The notes beneath the pieces were generated by a model, which made no database searches, was not told the DNA's origin, and worked only from the letters and a program-made list of their open reading frames with translations. From positions 20,770,209-20,834,208 of the forward strand of contig OX424562.1 in NCBI GenBank assembly GCA_949152475.1: a stretch of DNA of 64,000 nucleotides. The letters are read 5' to 3'. Numbering within the stretch: position 1 is the stretch's first letter; the number at the start of each line of letters is the position of its first letter. Below, one piece after another: positions 1 to 13,026 of the stretch. Origin of the DNA: Terebella lapidaria (taxonomy: Eukaryota > Annelida > Polychaeta > Terebellida > Terebellidae). The position numbers were made by a program, and so were the translations under genes.

Positions 1-2400
1 TGACACTAATTATGCAAATTTAATTTGTGATGAGGAAATACCAGTCTTCTGCACAATTGTTTAATTTTTACATTATGACTACCTCACATGAATAGATTGC
101 ATGCATTGAAGTTTGAAAATTTTGTTATGTTTCGTGGATCCGGAAATTTCAGCAATTTAGGTCATTCGGCAATTGACTTGTTGACAAAATACAAATCTGA
201 ACCTCTATTTTGTGGTGTTTCATGGGTTGATGATGCATGAAGAAGCAGTGTGTAAATGATATCAAGTGAATCAAATGTCATATTTAAGGACAGAATGAAA
301 AAATGTGACTTTTGTATGATTGTCTTGTCAAAAGCAGAGTTTTTTCAATATTTCGGAAACTAATGGAAATGTGTAACCTAGCAACGTTGGTTACCATAGC
401 AACAAAAGAGACCAATAGTTCAAAATGGTTCATATTGTTTCTTGGTCATCTAAGAATAAAAATTATGCATAAGTTTCCTGAATAAGTGTTGTTTTTATTG
501 ATATATGGAGCTTTGAAGATACCCCAAAATGCTAAAAATTGTGAGGCCTTAACGTAAGTCTGAGCCTGGAATCTGGAGGGCTGATTGAGTTAATATTATT
601 ATTTTAGTGTTTACTCCTCGACAAATGCAACTCAAAATATTATTAATCACAAACATTCCTAAAGATAATATTTCTCCCAGCATGATTCTATCAATTATGG
701 AATTCTTCCAAGTATCGGTATCGAATGGTAGTAAACATTGCCACGAAAAAAACGCTATCAAGTGGCCACACACTTGACCATGTTGACGTTCGAATTATTA
801 TATATATTCAACTGGCCATCCCATTCCATGCAACAGAAATCAATCAAATTTGAGATGAATACTTACAATCACAACCGTTGTTGTTGTGGTGAACATAGAT
901 TTCCTGTCCACGTTAACTCCTAGTATTGTTTGCTGGATTATTATTTGTATAATTCAACAGTATCATTGTGTTAATAATTGATTATGATATAACCACCCTC
1001 TATGATCATGATGATATGGATACATTTGGTTGTTAAATCTCACTATTTGAAATGGCACAAACACTTTTGGTCTAATAACAATATCAACACAATAAAAGTA
1101 ATGACAAGCCATCTCTGCCCACTGTAATGTCATTGCAAATGCCTCATGCCCACAAGATACGTCGACAGACTTTGTTGCAATTGCTACTTGTGGCATTTTC
1201 TTCTGATCTTTAATGGCAGAGGGTATTAACCGAGCGCTGGAATCATTCCTCGGGTGGATTTAATGTCCACTCAGCAGCTGGACTTGGCTCTGAACACCAC
1301 GATCAGCCTTATAAGCGACAAGTAACCTACAGTGGAGAGAATTATTTTTGTGGCCAGCGGAAATATGTTGGGATGGGAAAGCTTATGTGATTAATAATCT
1401 TAATTTATTCGATTAAACTGCTCATTATTCTCCATATAGTGCATGATTCGGGGTGCGGCCCATTGTTTGTATGAGTCGTTATCCGAGCATAATAAACAAA
1501 GAAGAACATATCTATATATGTATATCCGAGCACAGACATTAAATGGTTTTAAAGTCGCCCAATGTTTTGGATCAAACTGATAGTTTATGCGTCTATTCTG
1601 GTGTAAAAAAATATTTGTCAACAGATTTTATCACTTTTATATCGTAAACTATAAAAGTTGGCAACCTTTCGTAATTTTTCTGCCAACATCAGAAATTTAG
1701 CTCAATACTTTTGTTGCGCGATTGTATGCGTATGTATTACGGTATATCAACAAATATCGCAAATCTCTCACAGTATTTGCGTTTATTCACAAGAGTGAAA
1801 TATAAAACCTCATGGATACAATCAGAAGTATTATTTTGAAAGTGCTGTGATCCTTTTGATGAGAAAATTATATTCAACAAAGGATAGCAGGACCGGGTCC
1901 AGTCATACCTCCCCTGCGTGGGTCTGTTCACCCAAACTCAGAAGACCAGCGCGACGCGCTGGCCAATAAGTCAATGAGAAATTGCCCAACTGCAGTGTAT
2001 GGATTGTTACACGCAGTTAATCGTTGTGATTTCTCGACGAATGAACGTTCCCTTGACATTATCGATAACAAATATAAAAAAAACAGAAGAAGAAACAAGG
2101 AATGGTTGAAAGACTCAAATATATAATAATGCGAGTAGCTTTTATTATGCAAAAATCAGCACAGAATCTCCCGATTTTTCCTGTCCTTCTGGACTGGATG
2201 TGAATTGGAAGGTAATCCGTCAATTTCGGTTGATTGCTTTCTACGAAACGTCAAAGATATAGGGAAAATAAAGTGGCAATTATTCATTCACTCGTTCATT
2301 ATGTCAAAGGATACTATTAATCATTTAGTTTCATTGATTATTACATGTATCAGGGAAATACTAGACAGTTGTTTTATATCCACTCAAGAATACTAGTACA
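1..2400. other. No recognised gene or repeat
   Basis: Both strands carry only short open frames with no family resemblance. A partial repeat of 'acattatttac' begins at about 2.43 kb, just before the satellite. Confidence 0.5.
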
Positions 2401-5400
2401 TTTCCACTTTTTTTTCTCTTCTAGGTAAGCAACATTATTTACATGGAAATAACATTATTTACGCAGAAATGGCATTATTTACCCTATCGACTAAGAGAAT
2501 GATATAAGCACGTTAAAAACACCGCAGAAGTAAATTATGTTATTTCAGCGTATATAACGTAAATTTCCACGGGAATGAACCCAAGAGAGACACACTAGAG
2601 GGACGAATCTCCAAACGCCAGTGAACCCCACAGAGACATACTATAGGGACAAATATCCACCCACCAGTGAACGCCACAGAAACACACTGTAGGGACAAAT
2701 ATATACCCACCAGTGAACCAAACAGAGACACACTGCAGGGACAAATACATACCCACCAGTGAACCAAACAGAGACACACTACATGGACAAATATCCACCC
2801 ACCAGTGAACCCCACAGAGACACACTATAGGGACAAATGTCCACCCACCAGTGAATAGTGTATATATTTGTCCCTACAGTGTGTCCCTGTGGGGTTCACT
2901 GGTGGGTATATATTTGTTCCTATAGTGTGTCCCTGTGGGGTTCACTGGTGGATATATATTTGTCCCTACAGTGTGTCCCTGTGGGGTTCACTGGTGGGTA
3001 TTATTTGTCCCTATAGTGTGTCCCTGTGGGGTTCACTGGTGGTAATATATTTGTCCCTATAGTGTGATTTGTGGGGTTCACTGGTGGGTATATATTTGTC
3101 CCTACAGTGTGTCCCTGTGGGGTCCACTGGTGGTATATAATTGTCCCTACAGTGTGTCCCCGTGGGGTTCACTGGTGGGTATATATTAGTCCCTATAGTG
3201 TGTCTCTGTGGGGTTCACTGGTGGGTATATCATGTATATATTTCTCCCTATAGTGTGTCTCTGTTGGGTACACTGGTGGGTATATATTTGTCCCTATAGT
3301 GTGTCTCTGTGGGGTTCACTGGTGATTATATATTTGTCCCTATAGTGTGTCTCTGTGAGGTTCACTTGTGGGTATATATTTGTCCTTATAGTGTGTCTCT
3401 GTTTGGTTCACTGGTGGGTATATATTTGTCCCTACAGTGTGTCCCTGTGGGGTTCACTGGTGGGTGTATATTTGTCCCTACAGTGTGTCCCTGTGGGGTT
3501 CACTGGTGGTAATATATTTGTCCCTATAGTGTGATTTGTGGGGTTCACTGGTGGGTATATATTTGTCCCTACAGTGTGTCCCTGTGGGGTCCACTGGTGG
3601 TATATAATTGTCCCTACAGTGTGTCCCTGTGGGGTTCACTGGTGGGTTTATATTTGTCCCTATAGTGTGTCTCTGTGGGGTTCACTGGTGGGTATATCAT
3701 GTATATATTTCTCCCTATAGTGTGTCTCTGTGGGGGTACACTGGTGGGTATATATTTGTCCCTATAGTGTGTCTCTGTGGGGTTCACTGGTGAGTATATA
3801 TTTGTCCCTATAGTGTGCCTCTGTGGGGTTCACTGGTGGGTATACATTTGTCCTTATAGTGTGTCTCTGTTTGGTTCACTGCTGGGTATATATTTGCTCC
3901 TACAGTGTGTCCCTCTGGGGTTCACTGGTGGGTATATATTTGTCCCTACAGTGTGTCCCTGTGGGGTTCACTGGTGGGTGTATACTTGTCCCTATAGTGT
4001 GTCCCTGTGGGGTTCACTGGTGGTAATATATTTGTCCCTATAGTGTGAATTGTGGGGTTCACTGGTGGGTATATATTCGTCCCTACAGTGTGTCCCTGTG
4101 GGGTCCACTGGTGGTATATAATTGTCCCTACAGTGTGTCCCTGTGAGGTTCACTGGTGGGTATATATTTGTCCCTATAGTGTGTCTCTGGGGTTCACTGG
4201 TGGGTATATATTTCTCCCTATAGTGTCTCTGTGTCGGTACACTGGTGGGTATATATTTGTCCCTATAGTGTGTCTCTGTGGGGTTCACTGGTGAGTATAT
4301 ATTTGTCCGTATAGTGTGTCTCTGTGGGGTTCACTGGTGGTATTTTGTCCCTATAGTGTGTCTCTGGTTCACTGGTGGGTATATATTTGCCCCTACAGTG
4401 TGTCCCTCTGGGGTTCACCGGTGGGTATATATTTGTCCCTACAGTGTGTCCTTGTGGGGTTCACTGGTGGGTATATATCCCTACAGTGTCCCTGTGGGGT
4501 TCAGTGGTGGGTATATATATGTCCCTACAGTGTGTCCCTGTGGGGTTCACTGATTGGTATATATTTGTCCCTACAGTGTGTCTCTGTTTGGTTCACTGGT
4601 GGGTATATATTTGTCCCTACAGTGTGTCCCTGTGGGGTTCACTGGTGAGTATATATTTGTCCCTATAGTGTGTCATGTGGGGTTCACTGATGGGTATATA
4701 TTTGTCCCTGCAGTGTGTCTCTGTTTGGTTCACTGGTGGGTATATATTTGTCCCTACAGTGTATCTCTGTGGGGTTCACTAGTGGGTATATATTTGTCCC
4801 TACAGTGTGTCCCTGTGGGGTTCACTGGTGGGTATATATTTGTCCCTACAGTGTGTCCCTGTTGGGTTCATTGGTGGGTATATATTTGTCTCCATAGTGT
4901 GTCCCTGTGAGGTTCACTCGTGGGTATATATTTGTCCCTACAGTGTGTCCCTGTGGGGTTCACTGGTGGGTATATATTTGTCCCTACAGTGTGTCCCTTT
5001 GGGGTTCACTGGTGGGTATATATTTGATCCTACAGTGTCCTTGTGAGGTTCACTGGTGGGTATATATTTGTCCCTACAGTGTGTCCCTGTGGGGTTCACT
5101 GGTGGGTATATATGTGTCCCTATAGTGTGTCTCTGTGGGGTTCACTGGTGAGTATATATTTGTCCCTACAGTGTTTCTCTGTTTGGTTCACTGGTGGGTA
5201 TATCTTTGTCCCTATTGTGTGTTTCTGTGGGGTTCACTGGTGGGTATATATCTCTGTTTGGTTCACTGGTGGGTATATATTTGTCCCTATAGTGTGTCTC
5301 TGTGGGGTCCACTGGTGGGTATATATTTGTTCCTACAGTGTCTCTGTGGGGTTCACTGGTGGGTATATATTTGTCCCTACAGTGTGTCTCTGTTAGGTTC

Positions 5401-5470
5401 ACTGATGACTGGACATTTTTCCCTATAGTGTGTCTCTATGGGGTTCACTGGTGGGTATATATTTTCGCAT
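2400..5470. repeat. 46-bp satellite array with an internal inversion
   Basis: About 62 copies of a 46-bp monomer, whose core words are 'gtgtgtccctgtggggttca' and 'ctggtgggtatatatttgtc', fill 2575-5460. Units from 2575 to about 2855 run in the opposite orientation and then flip at about 2860. Marker variants ('agtgtgatttgtgg', 'ggtggtatataattg') recur at about 3061, 3529 and 4042, so blocks of about 470-510 bp have been amplified. The flanks at 2.41-2.47 kb and 5.465-5.51 kb look like inverted copies ('ggaaataac...ttacgcagaaat'). Confidence 0.9.
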
Positions 5471-5479
5471 AAAAAAGGT

Positions 5480-7550
5480 TATTTCCGCATAAATTATGTT
5501 AATTATGTACCAGTCAGGATTACGTCGAGATATAAATAGTTTTTTTTGCAATGTCACTCATCAGCCACTATAAATTAGACACAGAACAATTGTGTTCTAA
5601 AGAGTGACTGCCCCATCAATCTCGCTCTCCTTGATTGTTGGAACAAACCATTGCTACTCTGAGTCTGTGTGTTTATTACACGTCGATTCTGAACTATCGA
5701 TCTCGTCAGGGTTAAGGATAACACCGAGAAAATCCTCTATACATGGAAAAACCCATGACAAAAGCGTTTTTCTCCACATATCATGACTCATAAACGCAAT
5801 CCGATTAATCATAATCATTTTTTCGTCAGAGAACATGGCTTTTTCGTGAATTTCGGCCTTAATAACACTGTAATATTGCCACCCATTAGCTTCGAGAATT
5901 GCTGGAGACGTTGTCTTCTGAATACAATGCACGATCGTTAATAATATTAGTATGCAGTTTACCCCCACACTGTATATATTAGCTAGTTTCTAGTGGTGCA
6001 AAATATAATGCTTTTCTAGAATTGAAACGAATGTCCAAGAATCTAGGCTGTCCATGGAAATGCTGCTCTATTGACCTGGAAGTCATTCAATGTCATGAAA
6101 CACATTACAGTTCTGATCACAAACGAGAGTCAAGATTTGTGCCAGAGGCATATGCAACACGATTCGGCAGCCTTTAAGCTTTTAATCGAGTCACATGACT
6201 CAGCCCTAAGTTAGTGGAAAAGAGACACCTTGATCAGGATGATGAAGTAAAAATCACTTGCCCCACCGATCATGTGTCCATATTTTCTTGTGATATATCG
6301 AATATTGTACAAGTACATCATATTGCATGCCATAATTACAGTAGTACACATGTGTTGCTGTACTGACAGTCGGCTGATGTTAAGGGAGATAGATGGTTAC
6401 TGGTAACTTACACGCTACTGTTGAATGACCTACATGTGCCTCTCTACCGTCTACAAATAAATTGTTTTCATGTTCCAATACGTAGATAAGCTTGGCCATA
6501 AAGACTCTGTCAGAAAATGTATTTTAATTTCTCGGAGGTATCCGTGTCTGATGATGCGATTTAATTCCGTCATTTCTTGGCAAACGATAAGGTCAAGCAG
6601 CTTTGCTCAAAGGCTGAGCAGCGATAAAATAATTATGCGAACATCGAATTTCATGTACATACTGCACCATCACCCCCCCCCCCCCCCCAAACAAAAATCT
6701 GAACAACCTGCCTGGGGTATGGAGTGCACCAGGGAATTGGTCCGATTTTGATATTGTCCCGAAACTAATATGACATCTTCGCGCCCCTAGCCATAATTGT
6801 GTACGTCACATCCAAAACTCACCCACTTCAATGCAGTGATGTCAAGTTTTGGCAACATCTAAGTGAATAGACTAACTCAAAACGATGAATGTTATACCAT
6901 CCTTCTGCAAATTGATGTTTTCGCAAAAGTTGACAACTTTCTGAACTGTCCATGCATTAGCTGCAGTGTATGGAATGATGACGTTGGCTTAACTCAGCGA
7001 GAAACAAGACAGACGTAACACTTCATTTCCACCTCCAGGTTATCTGATTAGAATTCAATATTATGCAAAACAATTACCATATTCTTGGATACGCTGGTGC
7101 TAGTGCTACAGTTCTGTGACAGCATTATGGTTGTAGAGCACTCCATGCATGACTTCTGTTACGTACATCATGTACATGTATTACTGGTATATTAGTAGTT
7201 CTGGTTTCATTCAAAGTTACATGACGAATATTTTACGCATCGTGCTTATTTGTCTATTAGCATTACTCTGTGAGTGAACGTATTTCATGTATGATCATGT
7301 TCTCACAGAAGTTATGATACTTATTGAGAAATGTAATATTTCCTAATAACGAAAGGAAACCTTGTTTTTTAAAGCGTGTGTCATTGGCGATAATGGGGTA
7401 CCTGCTGATGCCATGTGCTTTTGGGGCTCTAAACCAGTCTATTATGCCCAAGAAATACACAAAACGTCATGTCCATTGTCTGCATTATGCAAAAACAAAC
7501 ATGACAAATTTTAATGTAACATTATTACATTTTTGTATGTATTTGGCATA
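5480..7550. other. Unassigned stretch
   Basis: A minus-strand frame of 104 codons (5968-5654) is the longest and is not recognised. A 16-C run lies at 6673-6688. No exon-like splice structure was found. Confidence 0.4.
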
Positions 7551-8305
7551 GTAGCAGTCTTTCACTTTTGACGCATAGCAGTTAGTCGTAAGCTATTCGC
7601 CAACGAATAACTCAAACTGGCGTATAGGCGACGAATAGACTGAGGGATCGTATCCACGCGCACTCGTCAATATTGAACAACCAGCCCATGTATCGGAGAG
7701 TACTCTTTCTTCCAAATTCAATTAACATTAAAAGTGTGTCAGGCGGATTAAATATGGCATTCATTTAGTGGGTGAGTATTATTAGTATAGTGCCGTATTC
7801 GGCACCTGGGTCGCGCAGCCATCGCGAATGCCAAATAGCAGTCTTTCACTTTTGACGCATAGCGGCTTGTCGTATGCTTTTCGCCAGCGAATAACTCAAA
7901 CTGGCGTGTAGGCGACGAATAAACCAAGGGGCGATATCCACGCGCACAAAATACGTACATAGCCGTGAGGTTTGCCTAATACACCTAGTCAATCCTCGAG
8001 CTTATTGTACTTATACCACAAGTGTATCCGTGGGATAGACGGATGTCTGGGGTATCGTGAAATATAAAATGGTGATACGCTCTATATCACACCTGAGCCA
8101 AATTCAATATCAAAACTGTAATGATTTTCGCCCACAACTGTGTCGCTGTCTAATTGTTTAGCTCGTAATCGTCAATACTGAATTGTGATTTACTGAAGTG
8201 CATGGTGGCTCATTGCCACCAATTACGTTCGTGCACTTTAACCCTGTCTATATTTACTACCTCATAGTTCAAAAATTGAAAGGCTGCTAATACTGCCAAT
8301 TATGG

Positions 8306-9731
8306 AGGACACCCGAAAAGGAGTTTCAAGTTCCGAGTTTCAAGTTCCGAGTTCCAAGTACCGCATTTAAATCCCAAGAAAGTGCAGTTATCGTTTTTAT
8401 ATTTCTGCATCGGGTCTCTCCAACTCATCAAATCACTTTCTTGTGCCACCTTTCAATATCACAAAGTCGAAAATTAACCTTCCAAGCTGATACCTTGTAC
8501 ACGCGGACCTAAGAGTGCCACGCGGGTATGATTTAAAATTTCTGATAGTTTGCGGATTTGGGTGTTTTTTGTTCAATTCTATCTAGTTCAAGTGTATTTA
8601 TGTATGTACCATTTTATATTTTTACATTCACAAAATTAAATACAAATGATGGGAAAATTTAAACAAAGGGGAATGAAACTAATAGGCTTATTGCATTATG
8701 ACAGAATTGGAATAAATTACGATCTTGTCGATTCCTTTTATTAACATTTTCGCTACTGACCCACCCCTAAGCCTCCATACTGAGCCGATTCATGTATGAA
8801 TTGATAGGATTTCTATATGTTTGATTATTTTTATTTAAAAATGTTTCAGAATAATTATGTGTGAAAATAGTCATATTATAGTGTTCTATTTCTATATAGT
8901 ATACGTTTCAACCCCATTTTATCGGCTACCATGGAAACAAGAAAAAACCCAGGGACCAATCAGATGGCTATTTCCAATTTCTTTATCAAACAGCCATATT
9001 CGAATTTGTAATGAAATATAATCCAATACATTTTACTTGAGTACTTGTAGTCTTCTATGTTTGTCAAGTGAATATCGTGGGTTTTGATAGTGTTTACAGC
9101 ATGTCAATATCTTGATTAGTTTTGGAGATATGAAAGTTTTAAGGAAAATTGTCTCTAGTCCGACCCATTGCAATCAGTACTTGTGACGTCATAAGGTTAA
9201 TGACAGGTTAATTATTAAATTAACTAAACAGTCATTAAAGCTTTTGAATTTCAATCGTTGGCAATATGTGTCTGCTAATTCTGCGTGTAGGTACATTCTC
9301 GGGCATATATACTATTAAATACAATCAGTGGACAGTAACCTATCCATCTATTGGTTGCCAAAGTTATGGTTACACAGCGTAACCATCAGTACAGCAGGAG
9401 GGGTGTGGTATGGTTACGCAGCGTAACCATGAGTAGTGAAAAGGTTAAATAATTGTTCAGGCACCACCAACGAGCTATGCTGTTGATGACTGAACAAATA
9501 TTTATTAGAAGAAGTTGATATTTATCATTCATTCGAACGTGTATATATAGCGGTGCTGCGCCTTCGAGCTGACGCCATGATCCATTGTCTCTGCAACTTT
9601 TAGACTCAATGTTCAAAGAGCTCTCGAAAAAGCGCGGCATGTGTAGAAATACTGACTGAACACTGACGACAACTTTTCTTAGAACTTTCAACGCGGAACT
9701 TGGAACTTGGAACTCTTTGTCGGGTGTCCCC
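8306..9731. mobile_element. hAT-like non-autonomous element, 1426 bp
   Basis: The flanking 8-bp duplication AATTATGG lies at 8298-8305 and 9732-9739. Inverted ends begin GGACACCCGA, followed by diverged copies of a 'gagttccaagttcc' word. An 8-bp duplication points to hAT or P-type elements, although the end lacks the classic CAGGG. No transposase frame was seen. Confidence 0.65.
9366..9430. repeat. Pair of 21-bp palindromes inside the hAT-like element
   Basis: At 9366-9386 and 9410-9430 an ATGGTTAC...GTAACCAT palindrome occurs twice, 44 bp apart. The second is perfect (10-bp arms around a single A), while the first has one mismatch in the arms. Palindromes so placed could be protein-binding sites; that is inference. 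Confidence 0.7.
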
Positions 9732-9745
9732 AATTATGGGGTGGA

Positions 9746-9840
9746 TGTAAGTATCAATCTTCCACCAATACAGCCAAATTTTGATGATGCCAATAACAAA
9801 CGTAAACCACAATATTTTGCAATAGAAACAAAGCCCGACC
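9746..9840 (-). repeat. Dispersed repeat of about 95 bp, copy 1
   Basis: The words 'gtaagtatc...accaatacagcc', 'ttttgatgatgcca' and 'gcaatagaaacaaagc' recur at 13027-13124 and 13380-13492, and more weakly at 43570-43680. On the minus strand three copies read as similar peptides (WHHQNLxVL), so it may be a fragment of a longer coding repeat. The family is not recognised. Confidence 0.55.
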
Positions 9841-11199
9841 AAATATTATATAATCAATGAATATTATGAGGTGGCAAATATAAACGGGGTGGATATTATG
9901 AACGTGGTGATAAATATGAGGGTGATAAATATGAGGTGGTAAATATAGACGGGGTGTAAAATACACGAACATAATTGGTGGTAATGAGCACCGTAGAAGC
10001 GTCAACAAAACTTATATATCATTCAGAGAGGATCAGTTAAATGATCACAGTAAACAAACATTATAGATTGTATCAAAAAGTAAATAATCATCAGTTTAGC
10101 TATTATGACAAGAATTCATGACGTCACACAAGTAACTTTCTTTAACTGCTTTCAGCGCCTGGTTCTGAATTAACTGTGTGCAGATAATATCGGAAACCTC
10201 ATTCCAAACAAAGTGCATTCCAAACAAAGTTGTTGACAAAATCATTGAAGATTTAACTTCAGGCATTAATAATGTTAATTATTCTGAAAAGTGCACGTGG
10301 ATACGATCCCTCGCTCTATTCGTCTCGTATACGTCAGTTTGAGTTATTCGTTAGCGCATAGCAAGCGACTGGCGCTTAGGCGTCAAAAGTGAAAGACCGC
10401 TAATGATTACACCGACTCATCCTCGAGCTTATTGTATTTATACCACGGGTATGTCTAAGTGGGATAGACGAAGGTCTGGGCGATTGTGAAAGGTGTGAAT
10501 ACACGCTGTATCACACCTAGATTCAAATTCAACGTAGAACCTGCAATGATTTTTGCCGAACTTGATTTTTGTCGCGTTGTGCTTGTGTAGCTGGTCAACG
10601 CAAACTAGTATTGCATGCTACATACATGGCATCGAAATATAATATCTGATGCATGATTAAAGAAAAAATGCCACACCCATGTATCCGATCACTTTGGCTA
10701 CCATATCGTACATACGACCCTTGGCAATATGGTTGGTTGGGGGTTTAATTCGGGGGTGGTCTGAATTCTAAGCAATTCGAACAACAATATGCGTTGACAA
10801 TGCACCTACACAATTACTACACAGACACAAAGTTGTGGGAAAACCACTGACGATTTTGTGCTTAACTTGACATACACATGCAATAATGTTAAATATTTTG
10901 ACGAGTGCGCGTGGATACGACCCCTCGCCCTATTCGTCTGGTATACGCCAATTTGAGTTATTCGTCAGCGCGTAGATGGCGACTAGTGCTTATTCGTCAA
11001 AAGTGAAAGACTGCTACTAGACTGTTTCTAGGGTTTATCTATACCTGAATTACATGGTGGCGATCCTGGTGGCAAACAGGAACCCTATTGGTTGATACCG
11101 ATACTTCTACCGCTATAACCAGACATCAAACGGTCATCAGGTAATGGGAGACATTAAAGTGTAAATGTAGATTGATATTATATACCATACACCATTTTA

Positions 11200-12720
11200 A
11201 AAAAAAATCACATGGGCAGTATGATGGAAATAATGTATTTGGGGATATTGTGGTATGGCCACTGACTTTCAGGCGACGACAGAAAGGGATGAATACACAG
11301 TTTACCTTCAAGTGAACGATTCAGATTCTCGAGGATGTCAGAACGTCATCATGGGTCCTAAAACGCCGATTAGTACCCACCAAGGTTCAATGCGCATAGG
11401 AATGTTACTCGTAGTGGAATATATCACTGAAAATACTTTTTCTCACAAGTGGAATGCCCTGTACAGGTGACCTAACAAATCCTTCTGAATGAGACCATCC
11501 AACTCCCAAACGCCAACCTATATTTGTCATGCATGAGCAATTCCTGTTGCACGTACACATGCTAGTATGTCCAGTGCACATCATGCGTTCACGGGCATCC
11601 AGTAGGTTGGAATTAATAAAGAATAATTTGGATTCACCACTCGGCCAGTTTTACACAACATGGCGTCCAACATCAAACGGTGAAAACAACCACTGTAAAT
11701 GAACGGATGTAACGTGATAGTATGCGCTGGTTTTTCGTCAAAAAGGAATCAAACATGTAATGGGAGCTTAATCACCTAGAATTTCCAATTTCCTCTTTCT
11801 TTCATCCAGGTAATGTTCACCATTGATAGACCAGCCCTTTTTGCATATTGCATAATATATGAACAAATGCGATCCTACCCCACCTTATGGGTGTTTATCA
11901 TGGCTTTCTGTATCGTGTTATTCCCATAACGCGAAATCGGCACAGGTGAGACGGGGAACCCCATTCACCGCACCTTGAAGATAATGGGAAGACAACAATA
12001 TCGTGCACTGTCACTCAGCAGTTCTCAGCAGCCTTATGTATTCACCTCATATCACATTACTACCCGTGTATCTACTTAGGCAATTGCTGGGATGAACTTA
12101 ACAGAATGCAGCTGTTGATCAACATTCCAGCACGTAAAGCGTGTGAATATCATATGTTCATCATCACATCTCGCCCAGTCGTATTTTCTTCTCTTTTGTT
12201 TTACCAAAGGTGCTCTCAACATACCTGACATTTGTAATTTACATCCACAATAATCATGGCAACTGGTTTGTTTTTCTGTAACTATCACCAATTTCGATAT
12301 TCCATTTTTATATATAGCTACATGCACAGGAGAGTGATGCCAAGATCTTCCACAAAGGTGTCAATATCAAATTCAGTCAGAAGGTTTGTGTGTCATCTTC
12401 TCATGTTCTCCCAGACTAGACAAACGGAAATTAATTGCAGTATAACACCAGACACAATCACGTCACTGACTGTCAAACCAGATTGTCAAAGACGCTTCCC
12501 TTAGAGGCAAAATAATTTATCAGGATGAGCTAGATGGATAGTTAGTAGCGGGATCAGGCACATGACTAAGTTGTTGAAGAGGCTGTAGGCCAGCTCACGT
12601 CGGAGGATGTAAAGAAATGAAAAGTGACGCACTGGTAAAACGAGGAGGGGGGGGGGGGGTTCGGTTGCTGCTCCTGGTAAAAAAATACATTCTGTTTAGG
12701 GTAGAGTTAAAATTGTGACA
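11200..12720 (-). pseudogene. Decayed, intron-retaining copy of the neuropeptide receptor
   Basis: The stretch matches 25.27-27.03 kb in the same order and orientation, intron sequence included, so it arose by DNA duplication and not by retrocopying. Exon-2-like sequence is at about 12515-12690, exon-3-like at about 11893-11985 and exon-4-like at about 11640-11690. The end of the exon-6 frame and the 3' flank are at about 11200-11570. The part matching about 25.65-26.05 kb (exon 5 and the start of exon 6) is missing. The exon-2 copy has lost its frame and carries a 13-G run (12647-12659). No exon-1 copy was found. It cannot encode a receptor. Confidence 0.85.
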
Positions 12721-13026
12721 TTTGAAGCTACACCTGCCTCTAACACTCTGTGTGTGAATACCAAATCTGAACTGTGATGTATAATAGATTAATGCACCAT
12801 AGAAAACAATTTACCAACAATTTAGGTCTGTGTCAGGATCACACAAATTTTTTTATCACCAGGAAATCACAATTTACCACAAGAATCACAAAGCCGTACA
12901 CTCCAAAGATTAAAATTGAAGAGTGCGAGGAAACGAAACCATAGTCTGACACTTCCCATGTAGTAATGTGTGTGCCGTTATGTGCAATTCTCTAGAGTAA
13001 TAGTTGGACCATACCTCTTTACATGA

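Larger units (their letters stand above)
7838..10400. mobile_element. Inner TA-flanked MITE of the same family
   Basis: The left repeat (7838 to about 7960) pairs with an inverted right copy (about 10290-10400), with TA outside both ends (7836-7837, 10401-10402). It is itself interrupted by the hAT-like element at 8306-9731. No coding sequence was recognised. Confidence 0.7.
7554..11014. mobile_element. Outer TA-flanked MITE with nested insertions
   Basis: The left terminal repeat (7554 to about 7670, starting GCAGTCTTTCACTTTTGACG) pairs with an inverted right copy (about 10900-11014). TA lies outside both ends (7552-7553, 11015-11016). A second element of the same family (7838-10400) lies inside it. 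A stretch near 10.42-10.62 kb ('tcctcgagcttattgta') recurs at 7.99-8.2 kb in the inner element, so both share internal sequence as well as ends. Confidence 0.7.

Noticed and set aside
2540-5428. Many overlapping frames of 60-118 codons reading GSLVGIYLSLQCV-like repeats
   Set aside because: They are translations of the 46-bp satellite in all frames on both strands; the cysteine-rich, membrane-like look comes from the monomer.
5654-5968. 104-codon minus-strand open frame
   Set aside because: Composition looks protein-like but no motif, splice partner or neighbouring gene supports it; left unannotated.
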